From Leucobacter chromiiresistens (GTDB lineage Bacteria; Actinomycetota; Actinomycetes; Actinomycetales; Microbacteriaceae), in NCBI RefSeq assembly GCF_900102345.1, contig NZ_FNKB01000001.1:1674001-1738000 (forward strand): a stretch of 64,000 bases of DNA, read 5' to 3'. Under the pieces are notes generated by a model that saw nothing but the letters and a program-made list of their open reading frames with translations, was not told where the DNA came from and ran no database searches. Below, one piece after another: positions 18,510-26,346 of this stretch. Numbering within the stretch: position 1 is the first letter of the stretch; every line of letters starts with the position of its first letter. The translations under genes and the position numbers were made by a program.

Positions 18510-18550
18510 GCGACGGCGGGCCCGGCCTCCGGGCCGGCGCCCGCCGTCGC
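18510..18550 (+). terminator. Long hairpin between second binding-protein gene and its permease
   Basis: A 12-bp outer stem (18510-18521 with 18539-18550) encloses a 6-bp inner stem (18522-18527 with 18532-18537), loop TCCG. No U-tract. Same location and presumed role as the hairpin at 9826 in the other operon. Confidence 0.7.
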
Positions 18551-18574
18551 GGACCGACGCGAACAGGCTCACAC

Positions 18575-19642
18575 ATGACTGCTCCCGCACCTGTCGTCGC
18601 GGCGCGCCGCGCCCCGACCGGGGGCGGATTCGGACGCTACGTCCTGATCCGGCTCCTGCTCATCATCCCGACCGTGTTCATCCTCGTCACCGTCGTCTTC
18701 TTCCTCATGCGCCTCACCGGCGACCCGATCACCGCCGCCCTCGGCGGGCGCCTCCCGCCCGACCAGCTCGCGGAGCGCGTGCACGAGTCCGGCTTCGACC
18801 GGCCGCTGATCGTGCAGTACTTCGACTACCTCGGCGGCGTCTTCCGCGGCGACTTCGGCACCTCGATCACCGACAATCGCCCGGTACTCGAGATCCTGTT
18901 CCAGTACGGCTCCGCCACCCTCGAACTCGTCTGCTACGCGCTGATCGTCGCGTTCATCATCAGCATTCCGCTCGGCCTCATCGCCGCGTACCGCCGCGAC
19001 CGCTGGCAGGACGCGGTGCTGCGCATCATGGCGATCCTCGCCTACGCGACTCCGATCTTCTTCGTCGGCCTGCTGCTCAAGCTCGTCTTCTCGGTCTGGC
19101 TCGGCTGGCTCCCCGTCGCCGGGCGCGCGGGCACCCGCACCGAGCTCGTGATGGGCGGCGTCGACTCGCCGACCGGCATCTACCTGCTCGATGCGATCCG
19201 GCTCGGCGACACCCAACTCGTCGGCGACGTGCTCTGGCACGCCGTGCTCCCGTCGGTCGCCCTCGGCCTGCTCACCGCGGGCGTCTTCCTCCGCCTCATC
19301 CGCACCAACGTCATCGGCACCTTCGGGCAGCAGTTCGTCACGAGCGGCCGCTCCCGCGGGGTGAGCGAGTACCGGCTCCTCACGAAGCACGCCTTCCGCC
19401 CCGCGCTGATCCCCATCATCACGGTCATGGGCATGCAGGTCGCGCTCCTGCTCGCGGGCGCGGTGCTGACGGAGACGACATTCGAATGGAAGGGACTCGG
19501 CTTCATGCTCGCCGAATACCTGAAGGCCCGCGACTTCGTCGCGGTGCAGGGCATCGTCGTGATGATCGCGGTGATCGTCGCCGTCACGAACTTCGTGGTC
19601 GACCTCGTCGCGGCCGCCGTCGACCCGAGAGTGAGGTACTGA
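18575..19642 (+). CDS. Oligopeptide ABC transporter permease, DppB type (second operon)
   Basis: Channel subunit of 355 residues, longer than its counterpart at 10002. The extra length comes from an N-terminal extension and an extracytoplasmic insert between helices (region GRAGTRTELVMGGVDSPTG). The BPD_transp_1 domain includes the coupling-loop region SRGVSEYRLLTKHAFRPALIP. The first helix is at about 24-46. The ATG at 18575 is followed by the next permease's GTG two bases after its stop codon. Confidence 0.91.
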   Translation: MTAPAPVVAARRAPTGGGFGRYVLIRLLLIIPTVFILVTVVFFLMRLTGDPITAALGGRLPPDQLAERVHESGFDRPLIVQYFDYLGGVFRGDFGTSITDNRPVLEILFQYGSATLELVCYALIVAFIISIPLGLIAAYRRDRWQDAVLRIMAILAYATPIFFVGLLLKLVFSVWLGWLPVAGRAGTRTELVMGGVDSPTGIYLLDAIRLGDTQLVGDVLWHAVLPSVALGLLTAGVFLRLIRTNVIGTFGQQFVTSGRSRGVSEYRLLTKHAFRPALIPIITVMGMQVALLLAGAVLTETTFEWKGLGFMLAEYLKARDFVAVQGIVVMIAVIVAVTNFVVDLVAAAVDPRVRY

Positions 19643-19644
19643 TC

Positions 19645-20631
19645 GTGACCGTACCCGATCTCCCCACGCCCTCGACGGAGACCCTCGCCGTCGCCGTGCC
19701 CCGCGGGCGACGACTCCGCGACCGCGTGCCGGTGCTCCGGCAGCTGCGGCAGAGCGTCGGGCTGCAGCGCGGCATGCTCGTCGCCGGGCTCGCCCTGACC
19801 GCGCTGTTCGTACTGCTCGCCCTGCTCGCGCCGCTGATCGCCCCGTACGGGTGGGCGCAGCAGTCGGTCGACCGCACGGCGTTCGGCACGCAGCAGCCGC
19901 CGAACGCCACCAACCTGCTCGGCACCACCGTCTCCGGGTTCGACGTGCTGTCGCGGGTCGTCTGGGGAGCCCAGACCGCGCTCTTCGTGATCGCCGCCGC
20001 GATCCTCTGCTCCATCTTCCTCGGCATCGCGCTGGGACTCGTCTCGGGGTACTTCGGCGGCTGGCTCGACCGCATCCTCGTCGTGCTCTGCGACGCGATC
20101 TACGCGTTCCCGTCGCTGCTGCTCGCGATCGTGATGTCGATCGTGATCAGCCGCGGGCAGTCCACGCTCTTCGGCGGCATCCTCGCGACGGCGCTCTCCA
20201 TCACCGTCGTGTTCGTGCCGCAGTACTTCCGGGTGATCCGCGCCGAAGTCGTGCGCGTGCGCTCCGAGCCGTTCGTCGAGGCCGCCCGCGTGATCGGCGT
20301 GCCCACCGGCCGCATCCTCGTGCGCCACGTGCTGCGCAACTCGGTGCGATCGCTGCCGGTGGTCGTCACGCTCAACGCCTCGGAGGCCCTGCTGACGCTC
20401 GCCGGCCTCGGCTTCCTCGGCTTCGGCATCGAGGCGACCTCCGCGGCCGAATGGGGCTACGACCTGAACCGCTCCGTCGCCGACGTCACGAGCGGCATCT
20501 GGTGGACGAGCGTGTTCCCCGGCCTCGCCATCGTGCTCGTGGTGCTCGGCATCACCCTCGTCGGCGAGAGCCTCAACGATCTGTCGGACCCGCGGCTGCG
20601 CCAGCGCCGCCGGGCGAAGGGAACCTCATGA
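19645..20631 (+). CDS. Oligopeptide ABC transporter permease, DppC type (second operon)
   Basis: Second channel subunit, 328 residues. The GTG at 19645 lies just after the dppB-type stop and gives the expected cytoplasmic tail of about 45 residues before helix 1; an upstream in-frame ATG inside dppB is rejected. The OppC N-terminal segment and BPD_transp_1 domain are present, with the EAA-like loop in EAARVIGVPTGRILVRHVLRNS. The gene ends in an ATGA overlap with the fused ATPase. Confidence 0.91.
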   Translation: MTVPDLPTPSTETLAVAVPRGRRLRDRVPVLRQLRQSVGLQRGMLVAGLALTALFVLLALLAPLIAPYGWAQQSVDRTAFGTQQPPNATNLLGTTVSGFDVLSRVVWGAQTALFVIAAAILCSIFLGIALGLVSGYFGGWLDRILVVLCDAIYAFPSLLLAIVMSIVISRGQSTLFGGILATALSITVVFVPQYFRVIRAEVVRVRSEPFVEAARVIGVPTGRILVRHVLRNSVRSLPVVVTLNASEALLTLAGLGFLGFGIEATSAAEWGYDLNRSVADVTSGIWWTSVFPGLAIVLVVLGITLVGESLNDLSDPRLRQRRRAKGTS

Positions 20632-22376
20632 ACCGCATAGCGGAAGTCGCCGACCTGCGGGTGCGGTTCGCGACCGACGAAGCGCCCGTCGACGCCGTGA
20701 AGGGCATCAGTCTCGCGGCGCACGCGGGCGAGGTGCTGGCGATCGTCGGCGAATCGGGATCGGGCAAGACCGTCACCGCGAACGCCCTGCTCGGCCTGCT
20801 GCCCGAGACCGCGACCATGTCGGGCACCGTGATCGTGCGCACCCGGGCCGGAGACGAGACCGACGTGGTGCACGCCTCCCACGCGCAGATGCGGAGCATG
20901 CGCGGCAGCGCCGCCGCGATGGTGTTCCAGGAGCCGTCGACGGCGCTGAACCCCGTCTACACCGTCGGCTGGCAGATCGCCGAGGGACTCCGCGCGCACG
21001 GCCGCATCAGCGCGAAGGAGGCGCGGGCCCGGGCCGTCGACCTCCTCCGGCGGGTCGGCATCCCCGACCCCGAGCAGCGGGTCGACCAGTACCCGCACCA
21101 GTTCTCGGGCGGTCAGAAGCAGCGCATCGTGATCGCGATGGCGCTCGTGCTCGACGCGAGCCTCATCGTCGCCGATGAGCCGACGACGGCGCTCGACGTC
21201 ACCGTGCAGGCCGAGATCCTCGAACTGCTGCGCATCTGCCGCGACGAGTTCGGGGCGACGATCGTGCTCATCACCCACAACATGGGCGTCGTGGCCGACC
21301 TCGCCGACCGCGTCATCGTGATGTACCGCGGCGAGATCATCGAGGAGGCCCCCGTCGCCGAGCTCTTCGGCGCCCCGAAGGAGCAGTACACCCGCGATCT
21401 GCTCGCCGCGGTACCGCACGTGGGCCACGGCAAATCGCGGACGCAGGCGCGGGAGGCGGAGGGCGGCGACGCGGCCGCCGCCGAGGACGCGGCCGCCGCC
21501 GAGGGCACGGCGGCCGCCGCCGAGCGCACCGCCGCCCGAGACACCGCCGGGCACCTCATCGTCGCCGAGAGCGCGCGGATCGGGTACCCCTCCCGGTTCG
21601 GGCGCGGCGCCGTCGTCGCCGTCGACGGGGTCGACTTCTCCGTCGCACCCGGCGAGGTCGTCGGGCTCGTCGGCGAATCCGGATCGGGCAAGACCACGAT
21701 CGGCCGTGCCGTCGTCGGCCTGACGAAGGTCGTGGACGGATCGCTCCGCGTGCTCGGCCAGGAGATGCGCGACGTGCGCCAGCGGGCGCTCGCGCCGCTC
21801 CGGCCCGACATCGGCTTCGTGTTCCAGGATCCGGCGACGAGCTTCAACCCGCTGCTCTCGATCGCCGAGTGCATCGCCGAGCCGCTGATCGTGCACGGCC
21901 GCGCATCAGGCCCCACGGCCGCGCGTGCCCGCGTCGACGAACTGCTCGACGCCGTGCGCCTGCCCGCCGCGTTCGGCGACCGCTTCCCGCACGAGCTCTC
22001 GGGCGGGCAGCGGCAGCGGGCGTCGCTCGCGCGGGCGCTCGCCCTCGACCCGAAGCTGCTCATCGCCGACGAGCCGACGAGCGCTCTCGACGTCTCCGTG
22101 CAGGCAACGGTGCTCGAGCTGTTCGTGCAGCTGCAGGCCGAGCTCGGGTTCGCGTCGCTCTTCATCAGCCACGATCTCGCCGTCATCGACGCCGTCTCCG
22201 ACCGCATCATCGTGCTGCAGCAGGGGCGCATCATGGAGCAGGGCACCACGGCGCAGGTGCTCGGCAGCCCGAGAGACCGGTACACGCAGCAGCTGCTCGC
22301 GGCGATCCCCGTTCCCGACCCCGCCGAGCAGCGCCGCCGCCGAGAGGCCGCGCGCGCCGGCATCGCGGGCGCCTAG
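20628..22376 (+). CDS. Fused double ATPase of the second oligopeptide ABC transporter
   Basis: A 582-residue chain with two nucleotide-binding domains. NBD1 (about 5-265): GESGSGKTVT, FSGGQKQR, LIVADEPTTALD. NBD2 (about 310-570): GESGSGKTT, LSGGQRQR, LLIADEPTSALD. The two are joined by an unusual Ala/Glu-rich linker (about residues 275-310) encoded by a tandem nucleotide repeat. Starts in the permease stop codon (ATGA). It ends the operon; no strong terminator hairpin is visible before typA. Confidence 0.92.
   Translation: MNRIAEVADLRVRFATDEAPVDAVKGISLAAHAGEVLAIVGESGSGKTVTANALLGLLPETATMSGTVIVRTRAGDETDVVHASHAQMRSMRGSAAAMVFQEPSTALNPVYTVGWQIAEGLRAHGRISAKEARARAVDLLRRVGIPDPEQRVDQYPHQFSGGQKQRIVIAMALVLDASLIVADEPTTALDVTVQAEILELLRICRDEFGATIVLITHNMGVVADLADRVIVMYRGEIIEEAPVAELFGAPKEQYTRDLLAAVPHVGHGKSRTQAREAEGGDAAAAEDAAAAEGTAAAAERTAARDTAGHLIVAESARIGYPSRFGRGAVVAVDGVDFSVAPGEVVGLVGESGSGKTTIGRAVVGLTKVVDGSLRVLGQEMRDVRQRALAPLRPDIGFVFQDPATSFNPLLSIAECIAEPLIVHGRASGPTAARARVDELLDAVRLPAAFGDRFPHELSGGQRQRASLARALALDPKLLIADEPTSALDVSVQATVLELFVQLQAELGFASLFISHDLAVIDAVSDRIIVLQQGRIMEQGTTAQVLGSPRDRYTQQLLAAIPVPDPAEQRRRREAARAGIAGA
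21468..21524 (+). repeat. Tandem repeat encoding an Ala/Glu-rich linker inside the ATPase gene
   Basis: Two identical 18-base units (21468-21485 and 21486-21503; GACGCGGCCGCCGCCGAG) are followed by a related 21-base unit (21504-21524). All units keep the reading frame. It is likely to vary in copy number between strains. Confidence 0.8.
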
Positions 22377-22459
22377 CCCGGGGTCGCGCCGGGCGGGGCG
22401 CAGCGCACGCCCGGCCCGACCCTCCGAAGTGTTCGCGGGGCGTTCACGCGGAGACCCGC

Positions 22460-22465
22460 TAGAAT
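22460..22465 (+). promoter_or_regulatory. Candidate -10 for typA
   Basis: TAGAAT in an otherwise very GC-rich 190-base gap. No good -35 is found 16-18 bases upstream. It would give a leader of about 95 bases before the ATG at 22567. Confidence 0.4.
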
Positions 22466-22566
22466 AGTGCGTCGGCGTCTTTCGGCGTCACCGCGGGGCG
22501 ATCCCGCTCCGTGGCCGGCAACCCGCCGTGCCGACGCTCCCTCGTCTCGTTAGGACTCACCTACTT

Positions 22567-24471
22567 ATGGCTCTCGCCACACGCGAAGACCTCCGCAACG
22601 TCGCCATCGTCGCACACGTCGACCACGGCAAAACCACCCTCGTCGACGCCATGCTGCGTCAGACCAACTCCTTCGACGCGCACGCCGAGGTCGACGACCG
22701 GGTCATGGACTCGAACGATCTCGAGCGCGAGAAGGGCATCACCATTCTGGCCAAGAACACGGCCATCACGTACGAGGGCGCCCACGCCTCGGGCGGCCCC
22801 ATCGTCATCAACGTCGTCGACACCCCCGGCCACGCCGACTTCGGCGGCGAGGTGGAGCGCGCGCTCTCGATGGTCGACGGCGTCGTGCTGCTCGTCGACG
22901 CCTCCGAGGGCCCGCTGCCGCAGACCCGGTTCGTGCTGCGCAAGGCGCTGGAGTCGAAGCTGCCCGTGATCCTCGCCGTCAACAAGACGGACCGCCCCGA
23001 TGCGCGCATCGAAGAGGTCGAGGGCGAGGCGCAGGATCTCCTGCTCGGCCTCGCATCCGACCTCTCCGAGGATCACCCCGACATCGACGTCGACGCCGTG
23101 CTCGACGTGCCCACGGTGTACCTCTCGGGTCGCGCCGGCGCCGCATCGCACGAGCGCCCCGCCGACGGCGACCTGCCCAACAACCCCGACCTCGAGCCGC
23201 TCTTCCAGACCATCCTGGAGCGCGTGCCCGCACCGCAGTTCGACGACACGTTCCCGCTGCAGGCGCACGTCACGAACCTCGACTCGTCGCCGTTCCTCGG
23301 CCGCATCGCGCTGCTGCGCGTGCACCACGGCTGGATCAAGAAGGGCGAGACCGTCGCCTGGGTGAAGCACGACGGCACCGTGCAGAACGTGCGCGTCACC
23401 GAGCTCATGCTCACGAAGGCGCTCACCCGCTACCCCGCCGAGAAGGCGGGCCCCGGCGACATCGTCGCGATCGCGGGCATCGAGAACATCACGATCGGCG
23501 AGACCATCGCCGACGCGGAGGACGTGCGCCCCCTGCCGACCATCACCGTCGACGAGCCCGCCATCTCGATGACCATCGGCGCCAACACGTCGCCGCTCGT
23601 CGGCAAGGTGAAGGGCCACAAGCTCACCGCCCGCATGATCAAGGATCGCCTCGACCGCGAGCTCATCGGCAACGTGTCGCTGCGCGTGCTCGACGTGGGA
23701 CGCCCCGACGCCTGGGAGGTGCAGGGCCGCGGCGAGCTGGCGCTCGCGATCCTCGTCGAGAACATGCGGCGCGAGGGCTTCGAGCTCACCGTCGGCAAGC
23801 CGCAGGTGGTCACCAAGGAAGTCGACGGCAAGAAGCACGAGCCGTACGAGCACCTCACCATCGATACGCCCGAGGAGCACCTCGGCGCGATCACCCAGCT
23901 GCTCGCGGCGCGCAAGGGCCGCATGGAGAACATGGTGAACAACGGCACCGGCTGGGTGCGCATGGAGTTCATCGTGCCCTCGCGCGGCCTCATCGGGTTC
24001 CGCTCCGAGTTCATGACCATCACCCGCGGCACCGGCATCGCGAACGCGATCTCGCACGGCTACGACGAGTGGGCGGGCCCGATCACGACCCGCAACAACG
24101 GCTCGATCGTCTCGGACCGCGCCGGCGTGGTGACGCCGTTCGCCATCATCAACCTGCAGGAGCGCATGAGCTTCTTCGTGCAGCCCACCGAAGAGGTCTA
24201 CGAGGGCATGGTCATCGGTGAGAACTCGCGCTCCGAAGACATGGACGTGAACATCACCAAGGAGAAGAAGCTCACGAACATGCGCTCGGCCGCGGCCGAC
24301 AGCTTCGAGTCGATGACCCCGCCCCGCAAGCTCACCCTCGAGGAGTGCCTCGAGTTCGCGCGCGAGGACGAGTGCGTGGAGGTCACGCCCGAGAACGTGC
24401 GCATCCGCAAGGTCGAGCTCGCAGCGTCGGCGCGCGCGCGCTCGGCGTCGCGCCTGAAGAACCAGAAGTAA
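22567..24471 (+). CDS. typA: Translational GTPase TypA/BipA
   Basis: Ribosome-associated GTPase involved in 50S assembly and stress adaptation; 634 residues from the ATG at 22567, which starts MALATREDLRN as in other TypA proteins. An in-frame ATG at 22528 is possible but gives an atypical extension. G motifs: AHVDHGKT (16-23), the switch segment LEREKGITI, DTPGHADFGGEV and NKTDRPDAR. Domain II, two elongation-factor-G-like domains and the TypA-specific C-terminal domain follow. No strong Shine-Dalgarno is seen. A perfect 12-bp hairpin ends the transcript. Confidence 0.96.
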   Translation: MALATREDLRNVAIVAHVDHGKTTLVDAMLRQTNSFDAHAEVDDRVMDSNDLEREKGITILAKNTAITYEGAHASGGPIVINVVDTPGHADFGGEVERALSMVDGVVLLVDASEGPLPQTRFVLRKALESKLPVILAVNKTDRPDARIEEVEGEAQDLLLGLASDLSEDHPDIDVDAVLDVPTVYLSGRAGAASHERPADGDLPNNPDLEPLFQTILERVPAPQFDDTFPLQAHVTNLDSSPFLGRIALLRVHHGWIKKGETVAWVKHDGTVQNVRVTELMLTKALTRYPAEKAGPGDIVAIAGIENITIGETIADAEDVRPLPTITVDEPAISMTIGANTSPLVGKVKGHKLTARMIKDRLDRELIGNVSLRVLDVGRPDAWEVQGRGELALAILVENMRREGFELTVGKPQVVTKEVDGKKHEPYEHLTIDTPEEHLGAITQLLAARKGRMENMVNNGTGWVRMEFIVPSRGLIGFRSEFMTITRGTGIANAISHGYDEWAGPITTRNNGSIVSDRAGVVTPFAIINLQERMSFFVQPTEEVYEGMVIGENSRSEDMDVNITKEKKLTNMRSAAADSFESMTPPRKLTLEECLEFAREDECVEVTPENVRIRKVELAASARARSASRLKNQK

Positions 24472-24485
24472 CGCGGTTCCCGACT

Positions 24486-24527
24486 CGAGGGCCCCGGCTC
24501 GCGCTCCTGCGCGGTCCGGGGCCCTCG
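24486..24527 (+). terminator. Hairpin terminator after typA
   Basis: A perfect 12-bp stem (24486-24497 with 24516-24527), with an 18-base loop that can partly pair, 15 bases after the typA stop. No U-tract. Confidence 0.65.
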
Positions 24528-24578
24528 TGCATTCCCGGCCCGGCGAAGACACCGGATCGATCGACGATCGCGGATCCG

Positions 24579-24607
24579 TCGACGACCGCAGCGTCCGGTC
24601 GTAGGAT
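24579..24607 (+). promoter_or_regulatory. Candidate promoter for a leaderless transcript
   Basis: TCGACG (24579-24584) and TAGGAT (24602-24607) are separated by 17 bases, and the ATG follows six bases later. This is the best-formed of the leaderless promoters in the window because a -35-like element is also present. Confidence 0.55.
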
Positions 24608-24613
24608 CGGACC

Positions 24614-25249
24614 ATGGCCATCATTCACCGCACCACCCTGAGCCCCTCGAAGTACGAACTGCTCGCCGCGTGGCTGCCGGCGCAGCCGTGGTTCGCGGGC
24701 GACCCCGAGCAGCTCGCTCCCATCGGCGCGTACCGCTTCGACGACCCCGAGGGCGAGGTCGGCCTCGAAGGGCACCTGTTCACCGCAGGCGACTCGACGG
24801 TCTACCACGTGCCGCTCTCGTATCGCGGCGCCGAGCTCGACGACGCCGACGAGTTCGTCGTCGGCACCATGCAGCACGGCGTGCTCGGCACCCGCTGGGC
24901 GTACGATGCGATCGCCGACCCCGTCTACCGCGCCGCGCTCGCGGACGCGATCGTGCACGGCGGACGCGGCAGCCGCGAGTACACGCAGGACGCGGAGGGG
25001 AGGACGGCCGAGCGCGAGCCGTCCGTGCACGTGCGCGGCAGCGGCTCCGGCGACGGCCCCGTGCCCGAGCTCGCCGCCGTGCGGTTGACTTCGGAGGGCG
25101 CCGCGTCGATCGCGGAGACGGAGTTCGCGCTGCTCGCCGTGCATCGCGTCGTGGCGGTCGAGGCAGGCGACGATCCCGTCGGCACGCTCACGCTGCGAGG
25201 GGAGTGGGCCGGCGCGGTCGACGCGCTGCTCACCTCGCTCCGCAGCTGA
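24614..25249 (+). CDS. CG0192-like protein with a maltokinase N-terminal cap-like fold
   Basis: A 211-residue protein similar to the N-terminal cap domain of maltokinases; actinobacterial homologues are called CG0192-related. Recognisable are the opening ATLSP-like segment (TTLSPSKYELLAAWL), the aromatic PWFAG motif, and the central block with VPLSYRGAEL and MQHGVLGTRWAYD. The kinase domain itself is absent, so it is not an enzyme of that type on its own. Function is unknown; a link to trehalose/maltose-1-phosphate metabolism is only suggested by fold. It is monocistronic between terminators, with a probable leaderless mRNA. Confidence 0.78.
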   Translation: MAIIHRTTLSPSKYELLAAWLPAQPWFAGDPEQLAPIGAYRFDDPEGEVGLEGHLFTAGDSTVYHVPLSYRGAELDDADEFVVGTMQHGVLGTRWAYDAIADPVYRAALADAIVHGGRGSREYTQDAEGRTAEREPSVHVRGSGSGDGPVPELAAVRLTSEGAASIAETEFALLAVHRVVAVEAGDDPVGTLTLRGEWAGAVDALLTSLRS

Positions 25250-25251
25250 CG

Positions 25252-25275
25252 CCGCCGCGCCCGGCCGCGCGGCGG
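25252..25275 (+). terminator. Hairpin after the CG0192-like gene
   Basis: CCGCCGCGC (25252-25260) pairs with GCGCGGCGG (25267-25275) around CCGGCC, three bases after the stop codon. Confidence 0.5.
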
Positions 25276-25338
25276 GCCGGTTCGCCCGTCGTCCGCCGGG
25301 GGCCGGGCGCCGCCGCCCCGCCGTCCGCGGCTTTCCCG

Positions 25339-25474
25339 GAGCGGGGTCACTTGCGGAGCGTGTTGCGCCGTGCTCGCCGCGCGACACCCTCCGAAAGCGA
25401 CCCCGCTGGGAGATGGGAGGGAGGGTGGTGCCGCCGACGCGCGGCGCGGCGTGGCGCGGCCCGGTGCTGCGGGC
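25339..25474. repeat. Palindromic repeat element, copy 1 of a 136-bp tandem pair
   Basis: The 5' part is a near-perfect hairpin. A 29-base left arm (25340-25368) and a 29-base right arm (25379-25407) pair at 25 of 29 positions around a ten-base loop (CGTGCTCGCC). A G-rich then GC-only tail follows to about 25462. The unit recurs immediately at 25475. No gene is supported here on either strand; the open frames are by-products of the repeat. It could be a REP-like or miniature mobile element; which is unknown. Confidence 0.8.
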
Positions 25475-25593
25475 GAGCGGGGTCACTTGCGGAGCGTGTT
25501 GCGCTGTGCTCGCCGCGCGACACCCTCCGAAAGCGACCCCCCTGGGGGACGGGAGGGAGGGTGGTGCCGCCGACGCGCGGCGCGGCGCGGCCC
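25475..25593. repeat. Palindromic repeat element, copy 2
   Basis: Starts exactly 136 bases after copy 1 and is nearly identical to it. The left arm (25476-25504) is unchanged; the right arm (25515-25543) has one extra mismatch. The tail lacks a five-base GTGGC present in copy 1. It ends about 25 bases before the presumed promoter of the tRNA gene. Confidence 0.8.
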
Positions 25594-25648
25594 GTTTTCG
25601 CGTTTCGCCGAGAAACCGCTAGAGTATTCCTTGCGTGAAACACGCAAT

Positions 25649-25725
25649 CGGGATGTGGCGCAGCTTGGTAGCGCACGTCGTTCGGGACGACGGGGTCGCA
25701 GGTTCAAATCCTGTCATCCCGACCA
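25649..25725 (+). tRNA. tRNA-Pro, anticodon CGG
   Basis: A complete 77-base cloverleaf. Acceptor arms CGGGATG (25649-25655) and CATCCCG (25715-25721), discriminator A, encoded CCA (25723-25725). D stem GCGC/GCGC with loop AGCTTGGTA. Anticodon stem CGTCG/CGACG with loop TTCGGGA; anticodon CGG at 25683-25685, reading CCG. T stem GCAGG/CCTGT with loop TTCAAAT. TAGAGT at 25620-25625 is a possible -10. Confidence 0.97.
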
Positions 25726-25729
25726 ATAA

Positions 25730-25762
25730 GCCGCGGAAACTGTTACGTTTCCGCGGCTTTTT
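25730..25762 (+). terminator. Intrinsic terminator of tRNA-Pro
   Basis: GCCGCGGAAAC (25730-25740) pairs with GTTTCCGCGGC (25747-25757) around a six-base loop, followed by five T residues. It begins four bases after the tRNA CCA and is one of two classical U-tract terminators in the window. Confidence 0.95.
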
Positions 25763-26057
25763 CGGTCTCCTGGCTGACGCGGTCGTCGGGATCGCCGTGG
25801 CGCCCGCGCGGAGCACCGCCCACGCGCATCGGCCTCGCGCTCGCCCTGCGCTCGCCGACGCGCACCGCTCGGCGCACCGCCCGGCACCGCCCGGATCACC
25901 GCGCCCGGAACGGACCGGCGCGACGGCGCCCCAACCGGCCTCCACCCCTACCGCGCCGCCGCCGCGCCTCCTCCGCGCCGGCGCCACGCCGCCTCCGCGC
26001 CGCCGCGAAGCCTCCTCGGTGCCGCCGCCGCGCCCGCCGCCGCCTTCCCGCACCCCA
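25763..26057. other. Intergenic stretch without a supported gene
   Basis: About 295 bases of very GC-rich, Ala/Pro/Arg-codon-like low-complexity sequence between the tRNA terminator and the copper promoter. Open frames exist on both strands, but none has a ribosome-binding site, a conserved motif or balanced composition. One minus-strand frame would run through the tRNA. Confidence 0.6.
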
Positions 26058-26086
26058 TTGCGGAATACCACTGGGGGGTATACCGT
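26058..26086 (+). promoter_or_regulatory. Promoter of the copper operon
   Basis: TTGCGG (26058-26063) and TACCGT (26081-26086) are separated by 17 bases. The spacer is almost entirely filled by a CsoR-type operator, so repressor binding would exclude RNA polymerase. The leader to the ATG at 26137 is about 45 bases. Confidence 0.65.
26065..26081. promoter_or_regulatory. CsoR-type operator, site 1
   Basis: ATACC-ACTGGGG-GGTAT, with half-sites ATACC/GGTAT 7 bases apart. Its complement contains CCCCCAGTGG, matching the core of known CsoR operators from memory of the Mycobacterium tuberculosis site. It lies between -35 and -10 of the copper promoter, and the operon encodes a CsoR with the Cu(I)-ligand set. 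Confidence 0.75.
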
Positions 26087-26100
26087 TACCTCTGTAAGCG

Positions 26101-26117
26101 ATACCCCGCAGCGGTAT
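26101..26117. promoter_or_regulatory. Second site with the same half-site geometry, in the early transcribed region
   Basis: ATACC-CCGCAGC-GGTAT has the same half-sites and the same 7-base spacing as site 1 and lies exactly 36 bases further on. It can be extended to CGATACC/GGTATCG (26099-26119). It could be a second CsoR site or a leader hairpin. CsoR binding is inferred from the shared geometry. Confidence 0.55.
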
Positions 26118-26136
26118 CGGAGCGGAAGGGGAGACG

Positions 26137-26346
26137 ATGGCCGAGAACGAGTACCGGGTGACCGGAATGACCTGCGAGCACTGCGAGATGTCGGTGCGCG
26201 AGGAGGTCGGCGAGGTCGCGGGCGTCACAGGCGTGAAGGTGAGCGCGCAGACCGGGCGGCTCGTCGTGACGGGCGATCGCGAGATCGACGACGCCGCGAT
26301 CCTCGCGGCGGTCGAGGAAGCCGGATACCGGGCGGCGCGAGTCTGA
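26137..26346 (+). CDS. copZ: CopZ-like copper chaperone (heavy-metal-associated domain)
   Basis: A 69-residue cytosolic metallochaperone that binds Cu(I) and delivers it to CopA and possibly CsoR. A single HMA domain fills the protein, with metal-binding motif G10-M-T-C13-E-H-C16 near the N terminus and the usual late ILAAVEEAGY helix. The His in the loop (CEHC) is common in CopZ proteins. GGAAGGGGAG precedes the ATG. First gene of the copper operon; its stop overlaps the next start (TGATG). Confidence 0.93.
   Translation: MAENEYRVTGMTCEHCEMSVREEVGEVAGVTGVKVSAQTGRLVVTGDREIDDAAILAAVEEAGYRAARV

Noticed and set aside
25334..25600. Possible CRISPR or coding repeat
   Set aside because: There are only two 136-bp units in direct contact, with no spacers and no cas genes. 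They are palindromic, so better treated as REP-like elements.
25619..26071. 150-codon minus-strand open frame
   Set aside because: It overlaps the complete tRNA-Pro and its terminator and is made of low-complexity Arg/Gly.
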